A stretch of 40,159 bases of DNA from Cladosporium sp. IMV 00045 (lineage: Eukaryota; Ascomycota; Dothideomycetes; Cladosporiales; Cladosporiaceae): NCBI GenBank assembly GCA_001931905.2, contig MSJI02000340.1, positions 1 through 40,159 of the forward strand, written 5' to 3'. The position numbers were made by a program, and so were the translations under genes. The notes under the pieces were generated by a model. That model was given only the letters and a program-made list of their open reading frames with translations, had not been told where the DNA came from and did no database searches. Below, piece after piece: positions 10,440 through 21,148 of this stretch. Each line of letters starts with the position of its first letter. Position 1 is the first letter of the stretch.

Positions 10440-12127
10440 ATGTCCGGTGTTGAGGTTATCGGCGTGGTTCTCGGGGCGCTGCCTCTCCTTGTAGCAGCCT
10501 TCACTGTTCAGCATGAAACTCGCAATCTAATCGACAGGCTTAGACGTCCAGAGCGTGTGCTCCGAAGCTTGCACATCAGGCTAAGGGTACAGCACCACGT
10601 CTTCAAAGACACAGCTGAAACGCTTTTGCGAGAAGTGTTTGGCGAAGCAATCGCTCATGAACTGGTCCGAGACCCGAAATCAGAGCAATGGAAAGATGCC
10701 AAGCTCACGAACAAGATGAAGCAATATCTCGCTGAGAGGTATGAGGATTGGCTTGCGATCGTGGACGAGGTGAATACGTCAATCAGAGAAATCAAGACAC
10801 AATTGCAAATCGACCCCGACGACGTAAGTCTTATGCATCCGTTCCAGGTTTCACCGCCGATGCTGACTTGTCCAAGGATTCTTCAGTCCCCAGTCTTGCT
10901 GTTGATGTCGTACAAAGATTGAAAACGGGTTTTGGAAAGTCCAAAATCGACAAGACCTTAACCAGCATTGAATCAGACGTCTCCTCGTTCAAGAGGCTCA
11001 CAAGCGGAGCAAGAAGACTAGCAAGAAAGCCAACTCAGCGCAACGGTGATCCGCCAGACTTCAAACAGCTGCGAGTAGCAGCTAAGACGACCTACGAGAC
11101 CATCAGCTCTAGAATCTCTTGCCTTTGCAGATCCAGCCACGTGCTCTGTCTGGGGCTCGACCTTGCGCAGAACGATGATGTGTGGATAGGCACGAGTACA
11201 AGCAACCTTAGACGAGGCCATGGGGTTGTACTTGCAACAAGACTTAAACCCGCAGATCAACCGCAGTATGTTGGGCACATCGAAGTACCTACTGCGATCG
11301 ACGGACAAATTGAACAGCCTCGTGTCCAGACCGGTCTCCAACGTGACACCTCGGGTGGTTCAGAGGAGAAATGCCTCAAGTCCTTGATACACAGCGGAGC
11401 ATTTGCAAGCTCCACTGGGATCATTCCGTTGCTCGAGATCGCTAAACAAGAATTGCCTCATGTCGTTGCTGTGGACACTTTATTCACCACCTCGAGATAC
11501 CAGAAAGGGAAGCTCAAGATTCGTGCTTGTCAGAGAATCGCGCTATTCGTTGCTTCAAGTCTCCTGCAATTGTACGAAACTCCTTGGCTCCTACAACCAA
11601 AACTCTGTGAGCAAATAGCCCTAATTCGCAGCACAGACGGTCAGGTGATTCCTACGCTCTTCATACAGCAGACCCTCCCTGTAAGCCCAACTGGCCTTCC
11701 AGGAGCGAGCGTTGACGATGCGACGGATTTGATATTTATACGCAACGAGTGGGTCTTTGGGCTCGGTCTATTCCTGATTGAGCTGTGTCTTGGTGAAACG
11801 ATTGCAACACTCAAGAAACCAGAAGACAGCTCCATCGTTGGCATGTTGCCACAACTGGTAGAATTCCGAACAGCACAACGTTTGATGGATGACGTTTACC
11901 AAGTGGCTGGCTCACGATACGGAGATGCTGTGTATCAATGCATACACTGCGACTTCGGCCGAAGGAAGTACGATCTCAGAGATGAAGCCTTCTGTAAGGC
12001 TATCTTCAAAAATGTGGTGACACTTCTTGAAGAGGATGTTTTACATTCACCGCATGGCCAAAATGCGGGTTTTACTCACGTGTCGAGCCCTTTTCCAACT
12101 TTTGATGCGGATCCGATATTTCTGTGA
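10440..12127 (+). CDS. DUF7580-type fungal protein with HeLo-like N-terminus
   Basis: Two exons (10440-10823, 10877-12127) joined by a 53-bp phase-0 intron (GTAAGT donor, GCTGAC branch, CCAAG acceptor) give 544 residues. The N-terminus MSGVEVIGVVLGALPLLVAAF followed by an amphipathic helical region is typical of fungal proteins with a HeLo/HET-S-like or prion-inhibition-type start. The C-terminal half matches the pattern of the fungal DUF7580 family: a degenerate kinase-like fold with ...NEWVFGLGLFLIELCLGE and the closing SRYGDAVYQCIHCDFG-RRKYDLRDEAF motif. The catalytic residues of a true kinase are not seen. Family members are abundant in plant-associated ascomycetes and often sit beside immune- or incompatibility-like genes; the molecular role is unknown. 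It shares its promoter with the zinc-finger gene. Confidence 0.8.
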
Positions 12128-12612
12128 GAGAGTCCTGGCTCAGTATAATAAGTTGGAAAATTCGACGATTGCTACTTCAATAAGATTTGGTCCTATAAAG
12201 CGATCTTTGGATAAAAGATTCCTGCATTGCTCCTACTTCAAGCGAGAAATCTTGTAGAATGCGACACTGCATCTCCCCATCCCAGACGAATCTTCATATC
12301 ATTCTTCGACGTCTTGCCCAATGCTGCCTGCTGTAAACCTGCAACGTCAGAAACGTGCTAAACACCTTGCATCTGGGCTCCATGTTTGTTTTCTGTCATG
12401 CCATTTTCGCTACTGGTGCGAACGCCAGCGTTACGCTTCCACGGCTTGCTGATCCTATTTTGAATGATCAAAATGCGAACTCGAGTCTCGATGCAATACA
12501 AATTCAGACTTACGTGTGACCGTGGAATCTTCCTTGGCTTCCTTCATCACCGCGCTCATCATCAGTCGCAAGGATGATAATTGCCTAGCATTCGATCAAC
12601 GTCAGTATCACG
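12128..12612. other. Intergenic between convergent genes, nothing recognised
   Basis: This gap lies between the stop codons of the DUF7580 gene and the MARVEL gene, which face each other. It should contain both 3' untranslated regions. No coding-like frame longer than about 30 codons is convincing. Confidence 0.5.
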
Positions 12613-13148
12613 CTAGGCAGAGAGACTGGGTTGACAAACCAGCATTGTGCTCAAGAGGAACAAGATCCAACTGATGCCACTGAAGGCCAAAGCCGTCCTC
12701 CAGCTTCTGCAGGCATTAGAAGTCACCTGTCCGTCGGTTATATATAGGCGACTCCAGAAGAAGCCCCAGTAATTGAAATACCACCTTGAGCCACATGCGT
12801 TGCTGTCGGTCACATCGACAAGGACCGCGAAAGCAACCAGCCACATGATGAAGCTTTGATCCAGCATTAGTGATTGGACTTTTTTGATTTCTGGTGGACG
12901 ACTCACAGGATGAGATCGACGAACCACGCCTTGAAGACGTATCGAAGCGGCGGCATGAGTACGATGGATGCGACGATACTCAGTGCTGCCACGACTTCAG
13001 TGTAGACAAGTCGTCCGTTGGCGGAGCCGTTACCATCATGTATGCGATGCAGAGCCCAGCCGATGATGCCAACGACTATCACGGCGCTGCATAGTTCGAA
13101 GAATCGAAGGAGGACATTAACAATCCGACGGCCCGTATGTTCGCCCAT
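12613..13148 (-). CDS. MARVEL-like four-helix membrane protein
   Basis: Exons 13148-12907 and 12853-12613 joined by a 53-bp intron (GTGAGT donor, CACTAATG branch, AAAG acceptor) give 160 residues. Four membrane segments are visible: about 13-35 (FFELCSAVIVVGIIGWAL), 49-68 (TEVVAALSIVASIVLMPP), 75-95 (WFVDLILFIMWLVAFAVLV, created by the splice) and 133-153 (ALAFSGISWILFLLSTMLV). Two cysteines in the loop between helices 3 and 4 (NACGS, SNACRS) could form a disulfide. Length, helix spacing and the loop cysteines match fungal MARVEL-domain proteins of eisosome/plasma-membrane subdomains such as Nce102 relatives. The exact subfamily is not clear. Confidence 0.78.
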
Positions 13149-13811
13149 GTTGTGGGTTTTGGTGGTAAGGATTTGTTTTTGAGTACAGACTGGTGGGTGA
13201 TATCTTTTTAAAAAACTGGGTGGATCGAGGCAATACGGCTGTGGTACATTTAAAGGAACAGGCGGACCGCGCTCTGTCGGGTTTGACCCATCTTATGGGC
13301 TGCGGTCCGTACAGCGAAGCAGAACAATCCGATGCACGGCATCCCGAAACAAAACCTTAATTGCATCACAAAACTTGGAACTGCAACAGCTGTATCCTGA
13401 CAACCGCGAGCTTTGATCCGTCAGCCCAGAGCTTGAGGAACAATCCGGGTATCGGAAGTGGCCTGACACAGCGTGAGAGTCAGATCGCCAGACGGTTTCC
13501 AGATCATTGTAGCTACCCCAGATTACTCGAGCAGGCAAACTATTTGCGCCTGCTCGCTAAGCATTCGTAAACTGATCAGAAGGGAGAACAGGTGAAGTCC
13601 TCAGTGACATGTGAAGAGCATGAGAGCATCTTCAGATTGGTTGCTCGAGTTGTCATTACGAAGTGGCACGAAGCTACGTTAGCGAATGTCACTGCTCATA
13701 TGAGCATGGTACGAGACACGCTTGCACTTTCTGGAAATGGCTTTTGGTTGAACCACGTTCAGTCCCATGCTACATCGCCTAATGCAAGCCCTTCAGCGAA
13801 CGACTATATTA
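13149..13811. other. Intergenic, nothing recognised
   Basis: It includes the promoter of the MARVEL gene next to 13149. Short open frames on both strands have no recognisable motif and no consistent splice structure. Confidence 0.45.
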
Positions 13812-14537
13812 GTCCGCATGCTCGTACGAGGGTTGACCAATGTGACGACAGCCAGTGCACTTTTCGCAGGGCGCTCAGTAAGTCATGAACAGCTTGGGTG
13901 CATCAAGCATGTGGTGAAGACGGGCGTGAATAGAGGAAAGCAGTTGCTGATTTGCAGTATGCCAGCACGTGCCGACATTGTCAGATCACTTGTGCACGAT
14001 GAGTTCGTCTCTGATCGCATGACAAGGCATTGAGAAAAGCTTGTCGAGTCCTGTCTCCGCTTCCGCCTTCCAAAAGTCATGTGAGCCTGAAATGCCATGG
14101 TAGAGCTGCAGAAATGTGACCAGATGTCACTTCGCAGACGCTCCGGACCACAGATGTCGTGAAGTCGTGGGTGTTCTTTCCACGCCAAACCTGTCAAAAA
14201 CGTGGAGCGCTAGGGTCTTGATTCGGGCTAAGCAAGGGACCCGGTACAGCCTTGAGCCATTCGGATCAACCGGGATCGTAGGCGTGTACAGCTACAGCTG
14301 TCTGAGACTTTTGAAAGTCAGCCCATCCTCAGAATCCCGGAACATCCGGGCATCAATTCGATCTCGGAGAAGTGTGGTTGCACAGAAGAAGTCGTCCACC
14401 GCGCTCCTCGCAGTGCAGTGATACGAGATATTCGCTTCCGCAAAGTCAACATCGGCCCACACGAATACAATCGACTGAAACTGCTGTTTGATCGAATTGA
14501 CAATCGCGGTTGCGCTTCTGTGATATTTGTCCACTTC
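13812..14537 (-). pseudogene. Possible decayed gene of unknown family
   Basis: From 14537 the minus strand keeps one frame for 242 codons with only four internal stops (14294, 14129, 13988, 13877), far fewer than random sequence should show. The stretches between read as protein: FVWADVDFAEANISYHC, SRLYRVPCLARIKTLALHVF, FWKAEAETGLDKLFSMPCHA, and a Cys-rich end (CEKCTGCRH). CTGACC...CTTAG just upstream of 14537 looks like an intron branch point and acceptor. The family is not recognised. Either a pseudogene or a heavily misread multi-intron gene. Confidence 0.3.
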
Positions 14538-14905
14538 CTAAGCCTGAGGTCAGGCGTATGTCAACCATCGTCGAAGAATGTGAATCCTGAAAGCACTTTT
14601 GTGTTGGTTCAATCAGAACTACTTCATGATGAGACGTATATGTGAGAGAAAAATTGCGAATAGGGCAAACATTGTTAAAGATGTAGTAAGAGAGAGAAGG
14701 GAAGGCAGCGTAAGGTGGAGAGTTGGGAGAATGAATGGCGCTCGAGCCACTGAGGCATCAAGGCTCACCCCCGACGCTTCCCCGAATCTGGACGTCGCAG
14801 TCGACTGGCTCAGGCTATGCGAACAGCCAGCCAGAGAGGAAGAGGGAATTGAAGGTGTTCCGAGGACTCGATCACCACCACCACAACGACAACGCATTCC
14901 TCACA

Positions 14906-15895
14906 ATGGCTGCCTCCCGGTACTGCCCCTCATGCCTCACAAAGGCGTCGCCAACAACCCTCTTCCGCACCGCCCGCCCAGTCGCCCCGCCGCCCTCCTT
15001 CCTCCGCCCATTCCACACATCCTCTCCCCTCGCCGCCGGACAATCTCAGAACGCTGCCAAATACAAACGCAAAGACGCGCCGGCCAAGAAGAAGAAGAAG
15101 GCTTCGACATCATACTCCACGCCCGACCTTCGAGATGCGCTGCAGTTCAGCTTGGTTGATGCCATGCGGTAAGCAAACAATCGCAAGCAAAATCTCTAGG
15201 ATCCCATTTCAAAATGCTAACATTTCTTCTGCAGCTACCTTCGCGCCGCCGAAGTAGGTCGCAACCCTTCCTCCTCCAAATACGAGCTCCACGTCCGCCT
15301 CAAGACGCTCAAAAACGGCGCCGTCATCCGCAACCGCATGCGCCTCCCCCACCCCGTCAAGACCGACATGCGCATCTGCGTGATCGCCGACCCCGAAAGC
15401 AGCGCTGGGAAAGCCGCCAAAGCCGCCGGCGCCTCGCTCGTAGGTGAGGAGCACGTCTTCGACATGGTCAAGGAAGGGCGCATCGAGTTCGATCGCTGCC
15501 TGTGCCACGCCGACAGCCTACCCAAGCTGGGCAAATCGGGCATCGCGAGACTTCTGGGTCCCAGGGGGTTGATGCCGAGCGCGAAGATGAACACCGTCGT
15601 GAGAGATGTGGCTACGAGTGTGAGAGATATGGTTGGTGCGTCGGAGTACAGGGAGAGAATGGGTGTGGTGAGGATGGCCGTTGGCCAGCTGGGATTCACA
15701 CCGGAGGAGGTGCAGAGGAACATCAAGGCTTACATCGACGCGTTGAAGAAGGACATGGCTGCGCTCAGCGATCGGATATCGAAGGACATCCACGAGGTGG
15801 TCTTGAGCAGCACCAATGGTCCTGGTATGAGCTTGAACGGCGAGCTGAGGGGTCCCAACAGCCCGCCCACTAAGGACTTGAGCACTCTGGGTTAG
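14906..15895 (+). CDS. mrpl1: Mitochondrial large-subunit ribosomal protein uL1m
   Basis: Two exons (14906-15168, 15235-15895) with a 66-bp intron (GTAAGC donor, GCTAAC branch, CTGCAG acceptor) give 307 residues. The N-terminus (MAASRYCPSCLTKASPTTLF ... FHTSSPLAAG) is a mitochondrial presequence with a typical processing site; a lysine run follows. The body is ribosomal protein L1: RLPHPVKTDMRICVIAD, the DMVKEGRIEFDRCLCHADS segment, and the signature GPRGLMPSAKMNTV. It binds large-subunit rRNA at the L1 stalk of the mitoribosome. Its 3' end converges on the NADH pyrophosphatase gene, 130 bases away. Confidence 0.93.
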
Positions 15896-16025
15896 ACTCA
15901 TCGTCAGTCATCACGGGGAAGGCGTTACGCGGAAAGCGTTGTACAAAGCATCTATGTCATTTCTTTAGGCCTCTATACCAGGCCGCTCTGTATTCACATC
16001 AATTCATCAGACCCCATCTTTCCAT

Positions 16026-17354
16026 CTATATCTTCGACTCGCTCCCAGCGAATCCATTGACGACACTGGTAATGAGCTGATTCGCAATCGCAGTACTGGG
16101 AGGCAACCTCAAGCCGCCTTCCTTGTACTCTGGTCCAGCCGGGTCTCCAAGGCCGCTTGTGCCGGTTCTCAGCGCATCCTTGACCTCAGCAAAATCGAAC
16201 CATTTCGCGTCGTCCAGCTCAGGGTCATTTCCAAGATCAATCGTCTCGCCTTCAGGTACAGCCTGTCCGACCGCACCAATCATCAGATTTGCGGGATACG
16301 GCCAAGGCTGAGTGGAGTGAATGACAACCCTGCCGACGTAAATTCCAGCCTCCTCATACACCTCTCTCCTCACAGCCTCCTCGATACTCTCCGCAGGCTC
16401 TGCAAATCCAGCGAGCGTGGAGTACCAGTATGGCGGCCAACGTCTCTGACGTCCGAGGAGGATCTTGTCTCCCGCGTGGTTGACGACGGCCATGATGACG
16501 GTGGGGTCGGTTCTCGGGAAACTGATGTTTGAAACGCCAGTACGGGTGGCACAAGCAGGGCGTTCTTTGGGATCGGCAGGAGCAGCGTTGGTGGTGGAAA
16601 TCGGTGCTGCGGCTTTGCGAGCGAGGTCCGTCGATGGACAGGCGCGTTTGAATCCTCCGTTCACGGACATGGTTGGTTGACCGCACTGCGCGCAGAAGGG
16701 GTTGCGGGCGTTCCAGTCGAGTAATTGGCGGGCTTCGGCGTAGACGGCGGCTGCCAATGTGAGTCAGTATTGTCGATGTGAGCGTTGGAAGACATGGAAC
16801 ATACCATCACTGGCCTCCAGCTCCATAAGCCTTCCCTTGCCAAACTCAACACCATCCTTCTCCACCTTCGAAACCAACTCCTCACAAGCCGCCTTCACGC
16901 TCCCCCGCGGCGTGACATCAACAGCAAAATAAGGCGCGCCAATATACCTGTTCTTCCCCTGATAGTCCAAGCCGTTCTTATCCCTCTCATCAATCCCCAA
17001 GAAAATCATCTGCGGCACCGTCTCCTCAGAATTATACGCAGCCTGCATCTCCTTCTCATTCCTGGCATAGGGATCCTCGCCAACCACCGACTTCACATCC
17101 TCGAACTTGACATACTGCAACTTGTTGTTGGCGGAAGTCTGCACAAGCGGCTGCAAGTCCTTGCACAGCATGAAAGACGTGGAGGGGTGTTTGAGCGCGC
17201 GGCTGAGGAAGACGTGGTCGCCGCGAAGGAAACCGAGGCGGTTCAGCGGTGAGCCGGAGAAGTAGTTTGCGACTTCGCGGCCGAATTTTCGAGACAGCAT
17301 TGAGTCGACGTCCGGGTGGGCGGGAAGGGGGAGGTCGGGTTGTTTTTTAGACAT
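16026..17354 (-). CDS. NPY1: NADH pyrophosphatase (Nudix hydrolase) with PTS1-like tail
   Basis: Exons 17354-16805 and 16750-16026, joined by a 54-bp intron (GTATGT donor, TACTGAC branch, GGCAG acceptor), give 424 residues. It hydrolyses NAD(P)H to NMNH and AMP. Visible parts are an N-terminal domain (NYFSGSPLNRLGFLRGD), a zinc ribbon starting FCAQCGQPT with further cysteines in KRACPS and RPACATR, the FPRTDPTVIMAV lead-in, the complete Nudix box G-x5-E-x7-REVYEE-AG, and the family motif QPWPYPANLM. The C-terminus SKI resembles a peroxisomal type-1 signal (SKL-like), matching the peroxisomal location of yeast Npy1. The ATG at 17354 is the first in frame. Confidence 0.92.
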
Positions 17355-17932
17355 TGGAGGATTGCCGGTTTTGAGAGGAGTGTGAGGACGCGGGAATGTT
17401 TTTCTGGATGTTTCAGAGCGATTGTTTTTCAAGCGATGATTCGGAGCTACAGCGGCTCTCTTGCGGTGAGGACGATGTGGTAGTGTCTTAAAGAAAGCTT
17501 GGTGACGTGTTGCACGAGAAGATTATATCGAGAAACGGGCTGCTATGTAATCAATGCGGATGGAGGGGCGATTTGGTGATGCAGTGGTGTCCACTCTTCG
17601 GGTATAAGCACAGCGGGCATCATAAGCCGAGGAATTATTCACTTCCTATTGCCGAAAAGGGAAGGTGTGGCTACTGTGATTTGTAAGTCGTGCACGTTAT
17701 TAGATATCTATATCTCACTCACCTTTCCTTCGGCCAGATGGTACAAATGAGATGGGATGAAAAGCATGGATCGCCTGCAATCTTGTTCCTTCGACTCTGT
17801 AGATCTCCAGAACAGGTTGCCGAATTTGTCGCACACATATACTCTGGCTGTTATCCAGCAACGGCAAGTCATCTCGTTGCGTACTTAACAATTGTCTCTA
17901 ATACGGAGAGCGAGCAAAGTTGTTGATGCCTT
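17355..17932. other. Intergenic, nothing recognised
   Basis: This region holds the NADH pyrophosphatase promoter and the 3' region of the acetyltransferase gene. No coding-like frame or repeat was seen. Confidence 0.5.
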
Positions 17933-18427
17933 TCAGCTCGTAGAGCCGGGCCCCTTCCTATCTAGCAAGATGTTCGGCGCTTCGAGGTCTTCCATCGCAA
18001 AGTGTCGCCTGTAGAGGAGTTCGGTAGGCGTGCCCTTCTCGACGATCATGATCGTGCCACGTAGATCTGGCATCTTCTTCAAGTGCTCGTTCATACAACT
18101 CAGCATCCACTTCGCCAACCCCTTCCCTCTGTGTTCCCCCATGATGTAGATGTCGTTGACATACACCACGGTCACGTAGTCAGTGATCCATCTGCCGAAG
18201 CCGACTAGTCGAGGCGCTTCGCTCTGGGTTTCAGCGTCGGTCTGGAATAAGGCAAAGCATTCCGATGAATCGATCATGGTCTGTAGACTAGTGTCTGAGA
18301 GAGGCTTGCCCCAAGAGAAGTCGATCTGGGAGAAGATCTGATTGAGCTGCTCCAGAGAGATTGACGATGAATCTGTTGTAATGGAGTAGCCATCGCGATG
18401 CCAGGTCTGCGGGCCTATGGGAGACAT
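17933..18427 (-). CDS. GNAT-family N-acetyltransferase
   Basis: A single exon of 164 residues. The fold is marked by the central strand and loop VVYVNDIYIMGEHRGKGLAKWMLSCM, in which RGKGLA is the acetyl-CoA pyrophosphate loop (Q/R-x2-G-x-G/A), followed by a helix and the strand TIMIVEK. Preceding GFGRWITDY and LLYRRHFAMED near the end fit the usual order of GNAT motifs. The substrate is unknown. The ATG at 18427 was preferred; the same frame stays open upstream to an ATG at 18574, but that extension has no family-like sequence. Confidence 0.8.
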   Translation of the reverse strand: MSPIGPQTWHRDGYSITTDSSSISLEQLNQIFSQIDFSWGKPLSDTSLQTMIDSSECFALFQTDAETQSEAPRLVGFGRWITDYVTVVYVNDIYIMGEHRGKGLAKWMLSCMNEHLKKMPDLRGTIMIVEKGTPTELLYRRHFAMEDLEAPNILLDRKGPGSTS

Positions 18428-19271
18428 TGCGTAAAGGTTGAGGCAGATACAAACGTCTTCGCCAATTTGAATGGCATACTTAACCCGCAGCATTCCATGC
18501 TTGTGAGTCACCGAGACAGTCATGATGGCCATCATCCAGTGTACCTGTCGAAACAAGGAGAGCACACAGCTCATACGCCCTACGACGAGCCAATGACGCT
18601 AATAATGGTAACATCACCTCTATCCCTTAACGGAGGGATAACGTGATTCGGTGAACAAGCAAGTGCAATCGAGCTCGGAAGTTGCATTGCTCGTTTGGAT
18701 GGCTGTGTTGGATATTGCCAAAACAGCGAGCACGCAGAACTGGGAGCTTCCATGCACTGCCACGTCCGGGTCATTATGAGACGCGGGTCCTGCAAAGGCT
18801 CAGTGTTTGCCAACACGATGACAGTAAAGATAGGGAAGTGAACCCCTTTAAGGATTTGTTCCAGCGGCTGGGAAGCATCTCCAAAGGTAAATGATCTGCC
18901 ATGACTAACGATTCTCCTGAGAGGATATCTTGGTTGAATGAGAGGGTTCCTGGATGCGCGTAGCAAAGAGAACAGTTACATTTTGGAGAAGGAGATTCCT
19001 TGGTGTTATCGTACAAAGGTTCGTTGGACGGATTTGCAAGATCAATAAGTCTCACGCTACTTTCTTGACGAGAGTGGCATTGTTCTTGTTTTGATGTTGA
19101 CGACCTCGATGGAAGTTGAGAGACCACCAGCCTGCCAAGCTTCGAGCTCCCTCCAGCCAGCAACTTGTCAACGACAACAATCCAATCTTCAAATCCAACC
19201 CAGGAGAGAACAAGTCAGCACCGACTGCAAGGGCAGTCCAAGCGACACCCTCAGAAAATACATCGCCAACC
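18428..19271. other. Divergent intergenic region, no supported gene
   Basis: These 844 bases lie between the starts of the acetyltransferase (minus) and COG2 (plus). Open frames on the minus strand (for example 18580-18966) lack any motif. A long COG2 5' leader is possible: that frame is open upstream of 19272 but has no ATG. Confidence 0.45.
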
Positions 19272-20141
19272 ATGAGCAAATTCTTCATCGACAGCACTTC
19301 ACAGTCCGCAGACACAACTCCCGCGCACGTTGACTCCCCCTCCTTCGGCTCAGACGACGAAGACACCCTCCCATACCCCGCCGAACTCGAACGCAATGCC
19401 TTCCTCGCACCCAACTTTGACGCTCAAGCGTACCTGTCCTCCCTGAGAAACCGACATCAAACGCTCGAGGATCTGCGCAGCGATCTCCGACAGAGGAGTC
19501 AGCTGCTTGATCGTGAACTCTTGGATCTGGTCAATGGGAATTATGAAGAGTTTCTGAGTTTGGGAGGGGACTTGAAGGGCGGCGAAGAGAAAATTGAAGG
19601 AGTCAGGGTCGGCTTGCTCGGATTTCAAAGGGAGGTGGAGGGGATTCGGAAGGCTGTGCAGGAGAGAGCGAGGGAAACAGGGGAGTTGCTGCGAGAGAAG
19701 AAGGGCTTGAGGAGGGACATTGTTCTTGGGAGAGCATTGCTGGAGGTGAACGAGAGGCTCGAGGAGCTTGAAGAGAAACTCGGCATCAGAACGAAAGAAG
19801 GGGAGGACGAGGAGGATGACAGCGAGGATGACGATCTTGACGAATCATCCCACGACTCTGACAGCTCGCCAATGGCCAGTGTTGTCAGGCGCTTGAGAAA
19901 GCAGTCAGAGCAATACCTGTTGATCATCCACCAAAGCAACAACATCGGATCAAGTCATCCTTTCATTTTGTCCCTACAGCCGCGAATGGGCGAGGTACGG
20001 AAGACGATAATCCTGGATCTTTCAGCGTCATTACGACAAGCCAAATCATCTCGCGATCATACGGCCATAATGGGCTTCACCCGCACCTTCGCCGTATTGA
20101 ATGCGGAGACCGATGCTCTGAAAGTTCTCAAGGCCGGATGA
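19272..20141 (+). CDS. COG2: Conserved oligomeric Golgi complex subunit 2
   Basis: A single exon of 289 residues. COG2 is part of lobe A of the COG tethering complex, which captures retrograde vesicles at the Golgi. The diagnostic start is YPAELERNAFLAPNFDAQAY followed by coiled coil (RNRHQTLEDLRSDLRQRSQL, then EEKIEGVRVGLLGFQREVEG and RLEELEEKLG). An acidic linker (EGEDEEDDSEDDDLDE) precedes a C-terminal helical part. Filamentous fungi usually have a short COG2 of this size that holds only the N-terminal domain, so the length is not a truncation. The ATG at 19272 is the first in the frame. Confidence 0.88.
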   Translation: MSKFFIDSTSQSADTTPAHVDSPSFGSDDEDTLPYPAELERNAFLAPNFDAQAYLSSLRNRHQTLEDLRSDLRQRSQLLDRELLDLVNGNYEEFLSLGGDLKGGEEKIEGVRVGLLGFQREVEGIRKAVQERARETGELLREKKGLRRDIVLGRALLEVNERLEELEEKLGIRTKEGEDEEDDSEDDDLDESSHDSDSSPMASVVRRLRKQSEQYLLIIHQSNNIGSSHPFILSLQPRMGEVRKTIILDLSASLRQAKSSRDHTAIMGFTRTFAVLNAETDALKVLKAG

Positions 20142-21148
20142 AACTATACTCAGCGCAACGGCACGATGCAGCAATGCTTATTGGGCTAGGTTGTTTGCAG
20201 GCAGCCAATCTGCCGTGGATCTCATTCCCTAAGGTCGCGAAAAGTGTCAAGCGACAACCTCCGTGGTCTCGTGAGTCTCCTGGTGCAACCAACGCGATTC
20301 CGCCGACCTCAATTCACCCAGAATCACCGTGATTGGGTCTATAAGTCGTTTCACCTCGGTCCGTATGGACTCCCAAGCGACAAGGGGCTAAACGGGCACA
20401 ACACGCGGTCTGGGAAGTCGACAGGGTCACGAAACCTTTTGCCAGTTCGATGTCACCACTACGGGCTGGCCTCGGGCCCAGGAGCCTTGTCGTAGACCTC
20501 GCCTTGCGGAAATGGCAATGTGCCTACGATCGCTACCGCCGCGGTTCCTCACGGGATGCCTTCCACCACTGGCAGTGTGAAACGAAACCTCCACGCCGAT
20601 TCTTCCAGCTTCGGCTGGTAACTTGGGAGAGGAAGTCCTCGGCAATCGTTGAAAAAGCCGCTTCGTTGGGGTTGCAGGGCGTGGGATTGCGCCTGCGCTT
20701 GTATGGGCGTCGTGAATCTTCGAGGTGCAATGACAACGTGTGCGGATTCTATCATGCATATGTTGTATGGAATAGATGTAGAGCGACCTGACTTTCTACA
20801 CCAGAAGATCGCGGAATAATTTAGACGATATATCAAGAGACAAGAGGGATTCGCTGCCCGATCTTGCTTGCACATTGAATCTCCGGATCATGTGCCCAAA
20901 TTTTGAAATGTTTATCTTTGCTTGAGTATCTCCATTTATTCTACATGATATAAAAACACATCGAGCCGCCAGCATTGAGCGCGGCGTACAGCCTTCTCGT
21001 GGCAGCACTCGACATCAAATGTTCCGACATTCTGCCCTTCCTGGCTAAAACAAGGCCATCAGCCATGGGCCTGCATCTGTGAACTACCCGACTTGATATT
21101 CGACATCACATTCTCCATGATTTACCAATCCTTACTCTCTCCACGTAT
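20142..21148. other. Unexplained 1-kb interval, GC-rich core
   Basis: Between the COG2 stop and the stop of the uS3m N-half gene. The core 20240-20720 is GC-rich and has overlapping medium-length open frames on both strands, none of them with a motif or a consistent splice structure. Decayed gene, structured RNA or long 3' regions are all possible; no tRNA-like fold was recognised. Confidence 0.4.

Noticed and set aside
18580..19163. Overlapping minus-strand frames upstream of the acetyltransferase gene
   Set aside because: No motif, no splice signals that connect them, and they cover what should be promoter for two divergent genes.
20138..20332. Short frame whose ATG overlaps the COG2 stop as ATGA
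   Set aside because: Such overlaps suggest translational coupling in bacteria, but this is a nuclear eukaryotic gene and the 64-residue product has no recognisable features.
20629..20642. GGAAGTCCTCGG resembles the conserved CR-I box of RNase MRP RNA
   Set aside because: Two positions differ and I could not find the partner conserved region or a consistent fold, so the match is not enough for an RNA call.
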